The notes below the pieces were generated by a model. That model ran no database searches, had not been told where the DNA came from, and was given only the letters and a program-made list of their open reading frames with translations. Shown here one piece after another: positions 9,130-20,200 of a DNA stretch of 64,000 nt; the stretch's first letter is position 1, and every line of letters begins with the position of its first letter. Source of the stretch: Candidatus Desulfovibrio intestinavium (lineage in GTDB: Bacteria > Desulfobacterota > Desulfovibrionia > Desulfovibrionales > Desulfovibrionaceae); contig DWZD01000019.1 of assembly GCA_019118345.1 (NCBI GenBank), positions 1 through 64,000 on the forward strand, given 5' to 3'. The translations under genes were made by a program, and so were the position numbers.

Positions 9130-9822
9130 TCACTTCCCGTCGGCTCCGCCCGCCGCGGGCACAATCGCCTTGCCAATGCGTTCCGCCAGACGCCGCCCAA
9201 TCTCCGGGATGGCCTCCTTGCGGGAGAAGGCCTCTTCCTTGCCGGTACTGACGACAAGCTCCTCCAGCTTGTCCGGCGTCCTGCCCGGGGCCATGCCCAC
9301 GGCGAGGCGCATGGCCCAGATAATCCTTGTGCCGTTGCCCAGGGCATAACTCTTTCCCGCCTCAATGCCCGCGGCCATCCCCAAGGCCGAACCCACCACG
9401 AGGCCGGAATCCACGGCGTGCTTGGCCAGACTGTCGTCGAAGGCCCTGTCCAGCCAGCCCAGAGAATCGTCCTTCACGGTTCCGGCCCTGAACATCTCGC
9501 GCACCTCCACCTTCACCACCAGCGTTTGCGCATCAACGTCATCCGCAGGCCGCATGATGCTCCCGCGCTGCATGGTCTCGCTGATGGCGGCGCTCAGCGC
9601 CTCGATGTCCACCCATCGGCCCGACACCTCCAGATGAAAGGCGCCGCTCCTGTCCGCCCGCACGGGCGAGAGGCTGCCCTTGTCCGGCGATCCGGCCCCG
9701 CAGCCCGGCAAGCCGAGGCAGAGAACCAGCATCAGCGCGCACAGGAGGCGCGGGACAGCGGATCTCCGCTCGCGGCGCTGCGGCAGGCGGCCACTGCCGA
9801 TGCCGGCAGGCGGGCAAGACAT
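9130..9822 (-). CDS. TraT-like/glycine-zipper lipoprotein paralog
   Basis: Lipobox CLGLPGC; IWAMRLAVGMAPGRTPDKLEELVVS; start position uncertain. Confidence 0.65.
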   Translation of the reverse strand: MSCPPAGIGSGRLPQRRERRSAVPRLLCALMLVLCLGLPGCGAGSPDKGSLSPVRADRSGAFHLEVSGRWVDIEALSAAISETMQRGSIMRPADDVDAQTLVVKVEVREMFRAGTVKDDSLGWLDRAFDDSLAKHAVDSGLVVGSALGMAAGIEAGKSYALGNGTRIIWAMRLAVGMAPGRTPDKLEELVVSTGKEEAFSRKEAIPEIGRRLAERIGKAIVPAAGGADGK

Positions 9823-9832
9823 GCCTGCCGCC

Positions 9833-10489
9833 CTACTGTCCGCCGGACGCCGCCGAAGCCGTGATCGCCGCGCTGATGCGCTGGGCCAGCTTGTCCTGCA
9901 AGGTGGGCAGGGCATCCTCGCGCGAGCTGACGCCGTCGGCGCTGACGACGACTTCCTCCAGCGTGTCGGGCGTCTTGCCTCTGGCCATGCCGACCCCGGC
10001 GCGCATGGCCCAGGTCGTCTTTGTCTGGCTGTCCAGCGCCGAGACGCCGACACCGGTAGCCGCGCCGACGCCCGCGCCGATGAGCGCGCCGCTCCGGCCT
10101 CCGGCCAGACCGCCCACCAGTGTGCCCAGCAAGACGCCGGTGGCCGTTGTCCCCAGCGTCTCGCTGGCGTCCAGGCTGGACGAACCGGCGGCAAAAATCT
10201 CCCGCACGTCCACCCGAATCACCAGAACCTCAGGGCCGGGGGCATCGGCCATGCTCAGGCCGGTATCGCTTTGCAGATAGCCCATGATGGTGTATTTGAG
10301 ATCCGCGGCATTGACGCCCTTGCCCGAAATATCCAGATAAAACGCCGTATTTTCGTCCACGTGCGTGGGGGTGAGCGTGCCGCTGTCCGGGCGTGAGCCG
10401 CAACCTGCCAGAAGCAGACAGCAGCACAGCGTGAGCAGTGTCGGCAACAGCCTGACGCCGAGGTCGTCGCGGCGGAAAATGTGCCTCAT
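9833..10489 (-). CDS. TraT-like/glycine-zipper lipoprotein paralog
   Basis: Lipobox LLLAGC; FYLDISGKGV; TWAMRAGVGMARGKTPDTLEEVVVS. Confidence 0.7.
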   Translation of the reverse strand: MRHIFRRDDLGVRLLPTLLTLCCCLLLAGCGSRPDSGTLTPTHVDENTAFYLDISGKGVNAADLKYTIMGYLQSDTGLSMADAPGPEVLVIRVDVREIFAAGSSSLDASETLGTTATGVLLGTLVGGLAGGRSGALIGAGVGAATGVGVSALDSQTKTTWAMRAGVGMARGKTPDTLEEVVVSADGVSSREDALPTLQDKLAQRISAAITASAASGGQ

Positions 10490-10513
10490 AATGTCCTCGC
10501 TTGCGATCTGTCG

Positions 10514-11211
10514 TTACGACGGCGCTGTGATGGCATCCCTGATGCGTTGCGCCAGTCTCTCTTCAAGGTAGCCTGCAGCCTCCTCGCTGGAGTCGGGGCC
10601 CGTGGTGCCGGTGCTCACGACAAGTTCTTCCAGCTGCTCCGGCTGCTCGTCCCAGGCCAAGCCCACCCCGGCCCGTACGGCCCAGATCTCTTTTTGATTG
10701 CTCATGGAAAAGCCGTAGACCAGGCCGGAAACGGCCCCTACCAGCCCGCCGATGGTGGCGCCGAGAACGGTGTCGGAGGAGGTGTCGAAAAAACCGGCCT
10801 CCTGAGCCCCGCCGGCAATGGCCCCGCCCACCGTGCCGACGGTGGCGAAAGCGAGGGCCGCCCCCGCGGACTTCAGGTAGTTTTTGCGCGTCATGCCCGC
10901 CAGATAGAGATCCCGCACATCCACGCGCACCACCAGTGTGCCGGGGCCGGGCTGATCGACGGCCTTCATGCCGTCAACGGTCAGGAGCCGCTTTTCAATG
11001 GCTGAGGCAAGCGAGTCGGAGCACATGCCCATTTCCTCCCCCCTCTCTGCCGAGACATCCAGGTAAAAGGGCGTCTCCTTCCTGACCGACACCGAGGACA
11101 GGGATCGCTGTCCGGCAATTGGGTGCAGCCCAACAGGATCAGACTGCAGCATGCCGTCAACAGGACAAGCAATGGACGCAGGCAGGCATATTTCCGTATG
11201 CAGGCCAACAC
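10514..11211 (-). pseudogene. TraT-like/glycine-zipper lipoprotein paralog with frameshift between signal peptide and mature domain
   Basis: Signal/lipobox 'LRPLLVLLTACCSLILLGCTQLPDSD' lies in the frame of ORF 10981..11298; the rest '..SLSSVSVRKETPFYLDVSAERG..IWAVRAGVGLAWDEQPEQLEELVVS' lies in ORF 10514..11251. Shift near 11096-11113. Confidence 0.7.
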
Positions 11212-11574
11212 GGAACTCTCCTGTGGACGGATGTCGGACGGAGCGCGCCAAAAAACTATTTTTTTATGCTTATATAATGATGCAGACATGTTGTCCACCC
11301 ATTTCGGCTCCGGCCCGCTGTATCGACGGAGGGGAGGGACATCCCCTGTTGCGCCATGCGGCAGAAAGAAGTAACCCCTTGATGGAAGGATATGCAGCGG
11401 ACAGGATGTGAAGGTTGACCGATCTCCGGCAGGGCTGCCGATGCGCCGTCCCGGATGCCCCGGACACGCGCGGGGTGAGTGGCCGCCCGCTCCGGCAGCG
11501 CATGCGACAGGCTCTCTTGACGCTGGCGCATTTTGCCGTATTCTCGCCTGCGAAAACGCCGAAGGAAGCGACGC

Positions 11575-13836
11575 ATGGGCAAAGAGCTGATTATTGTGGA
11601 ATCACCCGCCAAGGTGAAAACCATCCGAAAATTTCTGGGGCCGCACTATATGGTGCTGGCCAGTGTGGGCCATGTGCGGGACTTGCCGTCCAGCACCCTG
11701 GGCGTGGACGAGGCCAATGATTTCGCCCCGCAGTATCAGGTCATCGACAACAAGAAGCCTGTGGTCAGCGAGCTGCGCAGCGCGGCGGCCAAGGCGGACA
11801 CCGTCTACCTTGCGCCCGACCCCGACCGCGAGGGGGAGGCCATTGCCTGGCATGTGGCCGAGCTTATCGGCGACAAGGCCAAGGACATCAAGCGCATCCA
11901 GTTCAACGAGATCACGGCCAAGGCCGTCAAGGATGCCCTTGCCCATCCCCGCGTCCTCAACCGGGATCTTTTTGACGCCCAGCAGGCCCGACGCATTCTT
12001 GACCGGCTGGTGGGCTACAAGATTTCCCCCCTGCTCTGGAAAACCATCAAGCGCGGCATCTCAGCCGGGCGCGTACAATCCGTGGCCCTGCGCCTCATCG
12101 TGGAGCGCGAGGACGAGCGCAATGCCTTTGTGCCCGAGGAATACTGGCAATTCCGCGCCACCCTGCAGGGCGACGCGCCGCCGCCCTTTCGGGCCGAGCT
12201 GGCCAAAATCAACGGCAAGAAGGCCGTGGTGCCCCATGCCGAGGCCGCGCAAAAGCTCGAAGCGGCCCTCACGGGCCAGCCCTGGCGGGTGGAAAGCGTG
12301 GAGCAGAAGGAGCGCGAGCGCGCCCCGCAGCCGCCCTTCATCACCTCCACCCTGCAGCAGGCGGCCAACCAGCGCCTGTCCTACACGGCCAAGCGCACCA
12401 TGAACATCGCCCAGCGCCTGTATGAGGGCGTGGAGCTGGAGGACGGCAGCATTACGGCGCTCATCACCTATATGCGCACCGACTCCACGCGCATCGCGGA
12501 CGAGGCGCGCACGGCGGCCCGGGAGTTCATCCTCGCCAGCTACGGCAAGGACTACCTGCCCGCCAAAAGCCGCATCTACAAGGCGAAAAGCGGCGCGCAG
12601 GACGCACACGAAGCCATCCGGCCCGTGGATGTGACCATCACGCCGGACAGTCTCAAGGGGCATCTGCCGCCGGATCAGTACAATCTTTACCGCCTCATCT
12701 GGTCGCGTTTCGTGGCTTCGCAAATGGCCGGCGCGCACTTTCACGACACCACGGCCACCATTGCCTGCGGGCCGAGCCAGTGGCGCGCCAAGGGGGAACG
12801 CCTGCTCTTCCCCGGCTTTCTGGCAGTCATGCCGCGCGGCAAGGACGAGGCGGACAGCGAACTGCCCCCCCTTGCGCCCGGGCAGGAACTCCGGCTGGAC
12901 AAGCTGGAAAAGGAACAGAAGTTCACCCAGCCCCCGGCCCGCTACAGCGAAGCCAGCCTCGTGCGCGAACTGGAAGAGCGCGGCATCGGGCGGCCGTCCA
13001 CCTACGCCAGCATTATTTCCACGTTGCAGGATCGCGAATACGTCAGCCTGCAGGACAGGCACTTCATCCCCACGGATCTGGGCCGCATCGTCTGCAAACA
13101 GCTTGTGGAACACTTTGCGCGGCTCATGGACGTGGGCTTCACGGCCGGCATGGAGGAAAACCTCGACAGGGTGGCCGAAGGCAAGGTGCGGTGGGTGGAT
13201 CTGCTGCACCACTTCGCGGACGACTTCAATCCCACCCTGGCGGCGGCTGCCAGGAACATGCAGTCGGTCAAGGGCGGCATCCCCACGGATCTGACCTGCC
13301 CGGACTGCGGCAAGCCGCTGGTCATCAAGTTCGGCAAGGCCGGACAGTTTCTGGCCTGCTCCGGCTATCCCGACTGCCGCTATACAAGCAATTTCCAGCG
13401 CAATGCCGAGGGACAGGTGGAAATCGTCGCACCCCTGAAGCCGCAGCTGGAAAAGGTGGGCGAATGCCCCCGCTGCGGTCGGGATCTCGTCATCAAGCGC
13501 TCGCGCACGGGCAGCCGCTTCATTGCCTGCACGGGCTATCCCGATTGCGACTACGCCGCGCCCTTCTCCACGGGCGTGACCTGCCCGCGCTGCGGCAACG
13601 GGCGGCTTGTGGAAAAGAGCAGCAAGCGCGGCAAGCTCTTCTATTCCTGCGATCAGTATCCCCAATGCGACTTTGCCCTCTGGGATCGCCCGCTGCCTGA
13701 GGCCTGCCCGCGCTGCGGTTCTCCCTATCTGGTGGAAAAGAAATCGCGGGACGGCCTGAAGGTCGTCTGCCCGGTCAGGGGCTGCGGCTATGTGAAGGAG
13801 GAGGACGACAATGGCCCGGAAACAAACGCCAGCTGA
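11575..13836 (+). CDS. topA: DNA topoisomerase I
   Basis: MGKELIIVESPAKVKTIRKFLG; APDPDREGEAIAWH; TYMRTDSTR; C-terminal Cys4 zinc motifs. Confidence 0.97.
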   Translation: MGKELIIVESPAKVKTIRKFLGPHYMVLASVGHVRDLPSSTLGVDEANDFAPQYQVIDNKKPVVSELRSAAAKADTVYLAPDPDREGEAIAWHVAELIGDKAKDIKRIQFNEITAKAVKDALAHPRVLNRDLFDAQQARRILDRLVGYKISPLLWKTIKRGISAGRVQSVALRLIVEREDERNAFVPEEYWQFRATLQGDAPPPFRAELAKINGKKAVVPHAEAAQKLEAALTGQPWRVESVEQKERERAPQPPFITSTLQQAANQRLSYTAKRTMNIAQRLYEGVELEDGSITALITYMRTDSTRIADEARTAAREFILASYGKDYLPAKSRIYKAKSGAQDAHEAIRPVDVTITPDSLKGHLPPDQYNLYRLIWSRFVASQMAGAHFHDTTATIACGPSQWRAKGERLLFPGFLAVMPRGKDEADSELPPLAPGQELRLDKLEKEQKFTQPPARYSEASLVRELEERGIGRPSTYASIISTLQDREYVSLQDRHFIPTDLGRIVCKQLVEHFARLMDVGFTAGMEENLDRVAEGKVRWVDLLHHFADDFNPTLAAAARNMQSVKGGIPTDLTCPDCGKPLVIKFGKAGQFLACSGYPDCRYTSNFQRNAEGQVEIVAPLKPQLEKVGECPRCGRDLVIKRSRTGSRFIACTGYPDCDYAAPFSTGVTCPRCGNGRLVEKSSKRGKLFYSCDQYPQCDFALWDRPLPEACPRCGSPYLVEKKSRDGLKVVCPVRGCGYVKEEDDNGPETNAS

Positions 13837-15016
13837 CGCCAGCCGCAAGAACGGCAGGCAGGACGCCCCTGCCGCCCTCCCGGCGACGCCCCCCGTGCCC
13901 CCGCGCATCACGCCCCTGAGCAGCCCGCTGGGCCTTGAGGCCCGCCTTGCCGACCTGCTGGAAAGCGGGCAGCCCGCCGTGCTCATGACCGTCATCAGCC
14001 GGGAAGGTTCCGCGCCGCGCGGGGCCGGCACCCGCGCCCTGCTGACCGCCGACGGGCTGCTGGGCACCGTGGGCGGCGGCGCGCTGGAAGCGGCGGCTCT
14101 GGACATGGCCCGCCAGTGTCTGGCCAGCGGCCTCTCCGCCTGCCACCTGTGCCGCATGGACGGCAGCGCCGATACGGACATGATCTGCGGCGGCAGCATG
14201 GAAGTGCTTTGTGAAAGTCTTGACGCCGCGCAGGCTCCGCTTTTCCGTCAGGCCCAGCGCGCACTGGATCAGGGCATCGAAGGCATCTGGTCCGTGGACG
14301 TCACCCGGGAGAAACATCCCCGGCGCGTCCTCTATCTGGAACGGCAGCCCGACAGTCCCGCGACGCCGACCGACGGCCTGTCGCTTGACCTTTCCGCCCT
14401 GCCCGGGGATACGCCCGGCGTCATCATCGGCCTCGATCCGGCCCGCAACCTGCTGGAAAAGAACAGGGGCAAGGCCGGCCTTGTGGATGCCACCGTGGCC
14501 CGCATCTACATGGAGCCGCTGGATACGCCGCCGGTGCTCCTGCTCTGCGGCGGCGGCCATGTGTCGCTGGAAGTGGCCACCCTGGCCCATGCCTGCGGCT
14601 TTGTGGTGGATGTGGTGGACGATCGGGCGGAATTCGCCTCCCCGGATCGCTTCCCCATGGCCCGCCACTGCTTCGTGCTCAAGGCCTTTGCCGACCTTGT
14701 GCGGGCCTGCGGCATCGGGCGGCGGCATTATGTGGCCATCATGACCCGGGGCCACAGCTTTGATCGGGAAGTGCTTGTCCAGGCCCTGGAAAGCCATGCC
14801 TTCTACATCGGCATGATCGGCAGCCGTTCCAAGCGGGAAAGCGTCTATGCCGCCCTGCGCGCCGAGGGCATGCCCGACGCCGAACTGGCCTGCGTGCGCT
14901 GCCCCATCGGCCTGCCCGTCGGCGCGGACTCGCCGCAGCAGATCGCCGTCTCCGTGGTGGCCGAACTGCTGGCCGCGCGCGCCGGAACCCTGCAACGGCT
15001 GCGCATTGACGACTGA
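13811..15016 (+). CDS. XdhC/CoxI-family accessory protein
   Basis: VLMTVISREGSAPRGAGTRALLTADGLLGTVGGGALEA; LLCGGGHVSLEVATLAHACGFVVDVVDDR; YIGMIGSRSKR. Confidence 0.9.
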   Translation: MARKQTPADASRKNGRQDAPAALPATPPVPPRITPLSSPLGLEARLADLLESGQPAVLMTVISREGSAPRGAGTRALLTADGLLGTVGGGALEAAALDMARQCLASGLSACHLCRMDGSADTDMICGGSMEVLCESLDAAQAPLFRQAQRALDQGIEGIWSVDVTREKHPRRVLYLERQPDSPATPTDGLSLDLSALPGDTPGVIIGLDPARNLLEKNRGKAGLVDATVARIYMEPLDTPPVLLLCGGGHVSLEVATLAHACGFVVDVVDDRAEFASPDRFPMARHCFVLKAFADLVRACGIGRRHYVAIMTRGHSFDREVLVQALESHAFYIGMIGSRSKRESVYAALRAEGMPDAELACVRCPIGLPVGADSPQQIAVSVVAELLAARAGTLQRLRIDD

Positions 15017-15075
15017 GAACCCCCCGGCTGCCGCGAGGCAAGCGGCAGCCCTTTCGCCCTGTGGAGGACTTGCCC

Positions 15076-15726
15076 GTGGTTCAGCTTTTCATTGTCCTGC
15101 TCCTGTTGAGTGCCATTGCCATCATCTATATGGAAGCCCGCCGCCGCCTGCTGGCCCAGCGCCGCCTGATCGCCTCCATCAAGGCGGACATCGCCGACGA
15201 AACGCGCATGACCGCCCAGGTGGGCGTCTACGCCGGCGCGGATCAGAGTACGGTGGTCATCGGCGTTTCCGAGGAAATGGGCGGATTCTACTACCGCGTC
15301 GTGCGGCAGCATGCCGAGGCCGGGCGCGGCAAGATCAATCTCTGCAACATCACTGTCGTGGATCTGTATATTGACGGACAGGTTCAGGACATTCACGAAA
15401 ACGGCTCCGAAATGCCCACCAGCACCGCCCAGGCCACGGATCTGGCCGCCCGCCTGCTGAGCCAGTATCCGCCGGATCAGGTCAATGCCATGCAGCGCAT
15501 CGAATTGCGCATCAGCTACCTCAGCGAGTCCGGTAGCGAACATACGCTGGAATTCTCCGCCCTGCGGCCCAGCGTGGCCCCCCGCCGGCGAGATCGCACC
15601 CAGATTCTCAAGAATGCCCTCTGGTGGTGCATCTTCATCCGCCTGGCGGCTCAGCATACCCGGCTCGCCGCCGAGGGGCTGTATGGCCTTTCTGATGACG
15701 AAAATAGTTTCAAAAAAAATAATTAA
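15076..15726 (+). CDS. Hypothetical membrane-anchored protein
   Basis: N-terminal TM (VVQLFIVLLLLSAIAIIYM); GTG start preceded by ggagga. Confidence 0.6.
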   Translation: MVQLFIVLLLLSAIAIIYMEARRRLLAQRRLIASIKADIADETRMTAQVGVYAGADQSTVVIGVSEEMGGFYYRVVRQHAEAGRGKINLCNITVVDLYIDGQVQDIHENGSEMPTSTAQATDLAARLLSQYPPDQVNAMQRIELRISYLSESGSEHTLEFSALRPSVAPRRRDRTQILKNALWWCIFIRLAAQHTRLAAEGLYGLSDDENSFKKNN

Positions 15727-16039
15727 AAAAATCAATAGGATAGAAAGAGACAATACGGTTCTCCAGCCCATTGACATTATTGACTTTTTTTGGACAATTT
15801 TCAGGCCGGGCCTTTCCGCCCTTTCTTGACACCACCGCCGAAAGTGTGCTTTTCGATAATTTGCCTTTGCGCTGACCGGGCACTGTCCCGCCAGCCGGCG
15901 CGTGACGGACGGCATCCGCGGCAAGGCCCGGGCCACGGCCCCCCTTTCCGTTGGTTGCCGCCGCGTCTTCTGATTCATTGTCCGCCGAGCGGCGGCAACC
16001 CTCGTGAAAAGCGGGCAACCGCTTATGGAGCTTCGTTCA

Positions 16040-17206
16040 ATGCGAATCAGTCACATGTTTTCGGCGGCGCTTGCCCTGTTCATGCTTGTCCAGCTTGCCG
16101 CCTGCAAGGGCGAGGAGCAGGCCCGGCAGGGCGGCAAGGGGCCGCTTGTAAGCGTCTTTCATGTGGAGGCCAAGGATCGGCCCTGGCCCGCGGAATTCCA
16201 GGCCCAGGCCTCGGGGTCGCGTTCCGTCGAGGTGCGCGCCCGGGTGCAGGGCATCATTGAAAAACGCCTCTATGACGAAGGGGCCTTCGTCAAGGAAGGC
16301 CAGCAGCTTTTCCAGATCGAGCGCGATCAGTACGAGGCGCAGGTGCAGCAGGCCCAAGCCCAGTACGACAGCGCCGCGCGCGAATGGCAGCGCATCCGCC
16401 CCCTCTACGAAAAGAACGCCGTCTCCCAGAAGGATCGCGACAATGCCCGCGCCGCCTATGACAGCGCCCGCGCGGCCCTGCGCGAGGCCAAGATCAATCT
16501 GGATTACTGTCAGGTGGTCTCGCCGGTGTCCGGCTACAGCTCCAAGGAAAACTACACGCCCGGCAACCTCGTGAGCAACAATTCCCTGCTCACCTATGTG
16601 GAACAGACCGATCCCATGTACATCGACTTTTCCATTGCCGCGCCGGAACGCATGCGCCGGCAGCAGCTGGCCGCCGAAGGGCGTCTGCGCTTCCCGGAAA
16701 AGAATCTCTACAAGGCTCGTCTGCGCCTGCTGGACGGCAGCATGAGTCCGGTGGAAGGCGTGGTCAACTTCATCGACAGCCGGGTGCAGCCCACCACGGG
16801 GGTCATTCAGGCCCGCGCCACCTTTGACAATTCCACCGGTTCCATCATGCCCGGCCAATATGTGCGCATCTTCATGGAAGGCGACGTGCTGGTGGACGCC
16901 GTGCTTATTCCCCAGAAATCCCTGCTCATCACCCAGAAGGGTTCCTTTGTCATGGTGCTGGGCAAGGACAATATCGTCCAGTCCGTGCCCGTGACGGTCA
17001 GCGAGACCATCGGCGACATGTATCTGGTGGATTCCGGCCTCAAGGGCGGGGAAGTCATTGTCAGCGAAGGCCTGATCAAGGCCCGCCCCGGCCAGCCCGT
17101 GACGCCCATGAATGACGCCAGCCAGGCGTCGGACGCCGGGAAAAGGGAAGACGCCGCGCCCGCGGCAAAAGACGGGGACGACAACGCGGAAAAGGCCGCC
17201 CAATAG
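16040..17206 (+). CDS. RND efflux periplasmic adaptor (AcrA/MexA family)
   Basis: Lipoprotein signal LAACK; HlyD/biotinyl-lipoyl architecture; operon with RND permease and OMF. Confidence 0.93.
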   Translation: MRISHMFSAALALFMLVQLAACKGEEQARQGGKGPLVSVFHVEAKDRPWPAEFQAQASGSRSVEVRARVQGIIEKRLYDEGAFVKEGQQLFQIERDQYEAQVQQAQAQYDSAAREWQRIRPLYEKNAVSQKDRDNARAAYDSARAALREAKINLDYCQVVSPVSGYSSKENYTPGNLVSNNSLLTYVEQTDPMYIDFSIAAPERMRRQQLAAEGRLRFPEKNLYKARLRLLDGSMSPVEGVVNFIDSRVQPTTGVIQARATFDNSTGSIMPGQYVRIFMEGDVLVDAVLIPQKSLLITQKGSFVMVLGKDNIVQSVPVTVSETIGDMYLVDSGLKGGEVIVSEGLIKARPGQPVTPMNDASQASDAGKREDAAPAAKDGDDNAEKAAQ

Positions 17207-17216
17207 GTGAGACGTC

Positions 17217-20200
17217 ATGGCTGCCTCCGCAAAACCCAATCTTTTCCTGCGCCGACCGATCCTTTCGTCGGTCATTTCCATCCTCATCACCCTGGTGGGC
17301 GCGCTGGCCATGAAGGCCCTGCCCATTGCCCAGTATCCTGATCTCGTGCCGCCCACGGTCAGCGTGTCGGCCTACTATCCGGGCGCTTCGGCGGAAACCA
17401 TCGCCGCCACGGTGCTGGCCCCGCTGGAAGTGAACATCAACGGCGTGGAAAACATGCTCTACATGACCTCCACGGCCTCTTCCGGTTCGGGTTCAGGCTC
17501 CATCAACGTCTATTTCTCGCTGGGCAGCGATCCCGACATGGCGCTGGTCAACGTCAACAACAAGGTCAACCTTGCCCAGACCACCCTGCCCGAAAGCGTG
17601 CGCCTGCAGGGCGTGACCGTGACCAAACGCTCGCCGGCCATGCTGCAGGTCATTGCCCTCTATTCGCCGGACGGGCGTTATGATGAAGTTTACCTGCACA
17701 ACTACATGCAGGTGAACATCGCCGACGAACTCAAGCGCGTGCCCGGCGTGGGCGACGTGTCCGTGTTCGGCCAGATGGACTATTCCATGCGCATCTGGAT
17801 CCAGCCGGACAAGCTGGCCAAGTACAAGCTCTCCGTCAGCGACATTGCCGCCGCCATTCAGGAACAGAACTCCCAGTTCTCGCCCGGTCGTCTCGGCGAC
17901 CCGCCCCTGCCCGCCAATGCGGAACTCTCCTGGCAGATCGACACCCAGGGCCGCTTCAGCACGCCGGAGCAGTTCGGCGAAATCATCGTCCGCACCGGCG
18001 AGGACAGCGCGCTTTTGCGCCTCAAGGACGTGGCCCGCATCGAAATGGGCGGCAAGGACTACAGCGTCAGCTCGGAAATGAACGGCCTGAAGTCCCGCGC
18101 CATGGGCATCTACCTCCTGCCGGGCGCCAACGCCATTTCCACCGGCGACGCCGTGACCGCCCGCCTCAAGGAGCTGGAAAAGGGCTTTCCCGACGGCATT
18201 GCTTACAAGGTCATCGTGGACACCAACGACTTCGTGATGGAATCCATCAACGAAGTGATCAATACCCTGGTGGAAGCCATGATCCTCGTGTTCATCGTGG
18301 TCTTCGTCTTCCTCCAGAACTGGCGCGCCACGCTCATTCCCTGCATTGCCGTGCCGGTATCCATCATCGGCACCTTTGCGGGCATGTACGCGCTGGGCTA
18401 CTCCATCAATACCCTGACCCTCTTCGGCATGGTGCTGGCCATCGGCATCGTGGTGGACGACGCCATTGTGGTGCTGGAAAACGTGGAACGCATCATGTCC
18501 ACCGAACACCTGCCGCCCAAGGAAGCCACGGCCAAAGCCATGAGCGAGGTGACGGCGCCGGTTATCGCCATCGTGCTGGTGCTCTGCGCGGTGTTCATTC
18601 CGGTGTCCTTCATGGGCGGTCTGGCGGGCCAGATGTACAAGCAGTTCGCCATCACCATCTCGGTATCGGTGGTGCTCTCCGGCATCGTGGCCCTGACGCT
18701 CACCCCGTCGCTCTGCTCGCTGCTGCTCAAGCCGCATGCCCACGATCATCAGCCGGCCAAGCCCTTTGTGATCTTCAACTATCTCTTCACCAAGACCACG
18801 CACAAATATGTGCGCATGGTGCGCTTCATCAAGGATTCCGCCCTGCGGGCCTTCATCCTCTTTGCCATCATGATCGGCGCCGTGGTCTGGCTGTTCCGGG
18901 TCGTGCCCGGCGGCCTCGTGCCCAACGAGGATCAGGGCTATATCCTCGGCATGGCCATTCTGGATGACGGCGCCGTGCAGACCCGCACCTCTGACGTGAC
19001 GCGTCTCATTGCCGACCATCTGCTCAAGAATCCTGCGGTCGAGTCAGTCATGACGCTCAATGGTCTGGACATCACCTCCATGTCCACCAAGAGCAACTAC
19101 GGCACCTTCTTTGCCACGCTCAAGCCCTGGAGCGAGCGCAAGACGCCAGAGTCCAGCGCCGACGCCATCAGCGCCAGCGTCATGGCCGTGACCATGATGC
19201 AGCCCGAGGCCGTGACCATCGGCTTCACGCCGCCGCCCATCAGCGGCATGTCCACCACCGGCGGCTTTGAATGCTATATCCAGATGCGCGGCGACGGAAC
19301 GAGCCGGGATCTGGAAGAAACGGCCAACAAGTTCGTGACCGCCGCCATGTCCACGGACGAGAACGGCAATCGCCGCTATCCGGCCATTGGCTCGCTGCGC
19401 AGCCTCTTTTCCACGGGCGCGCCGCAGCTCTATGCCAATCTTGACCGCGACCGCTGCAAGGATATGGGCATCAACATCAGCGATGTCTTCACGGCCATGA
19501 ACGCCTCGTTCGGCGCCATGTACATCAACGACTTCAACTACCTCGGCCGCACCTTCCAGGTGCGCATGCAGGCCGAGGCCGATTACCGCCTGCTGCCCGA
19601 ATCCCTGCACGACGTCTATGTGCGGACGAGCAACGGCGAAATGGTGCCCCTCTCGGCCATCATGACCCTGGAACGCCGTACCGCCCCCCAGACCATGGAG
19701 CGGTACAACGTCTTCCCGGCGGCCCATCTCATGGGCGATCCCGCTCCGGGCTATTCCTCGGGGCAGGCGCTGGCGGCCATGGATCAGGTGGCGGCCGACG
19801 TGCTGAGCAACGACTACGCCCTGGGCTGGGTGGGTTCGGCCCTGCAGGAAATGCTGGCCAGCGCGGATACCACCATCATCTTCGTGCTGGCGCTGGTCAT
19901 GGTATTCCTGATCCTTGCGGCCCAGTACGAAAGCTGGTCGCTGCCGCTGGCCGTGCTCACGGCCGTGCCCTTCGGGGTGTTCGGCGCGCTGGTGGCCACC
20001 TGGCTGCGGGGACTCTCCAACGACGTGTACTTTCAGGTGGCGCTGGTCACCCTCGTGGGGCTGGCGGCCAAGAACGCCATTCTCATCGTGGAATTTGCGG
20101 TGGAGGCCTGGCGCGACGGTCGCAGTCTGGACGTGGCGGCCATGCACGCCGCCCGCCTGCGCTTCCGGCCCATTGTCATGACCTCGCTGGCCTTCATTCT

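Noticed and set aside
6764-9864. Plus-strand ORFs 6764..8203 and 7861..9864 across the lipoprotein array
   Set aside because: Antisense to genes with clear lipoboxes and RBSs; apparent repeats in them merely reflect the paralogous minus-strand genes.
15718-15800. AT-rich tract with ttgaca/ttgact upstream of the RND operon as promoter
   Set aside because: A -35-like TTGACA is present but I could not find a convincing -10 at 16-18 bp, so it was not listed as a feature.
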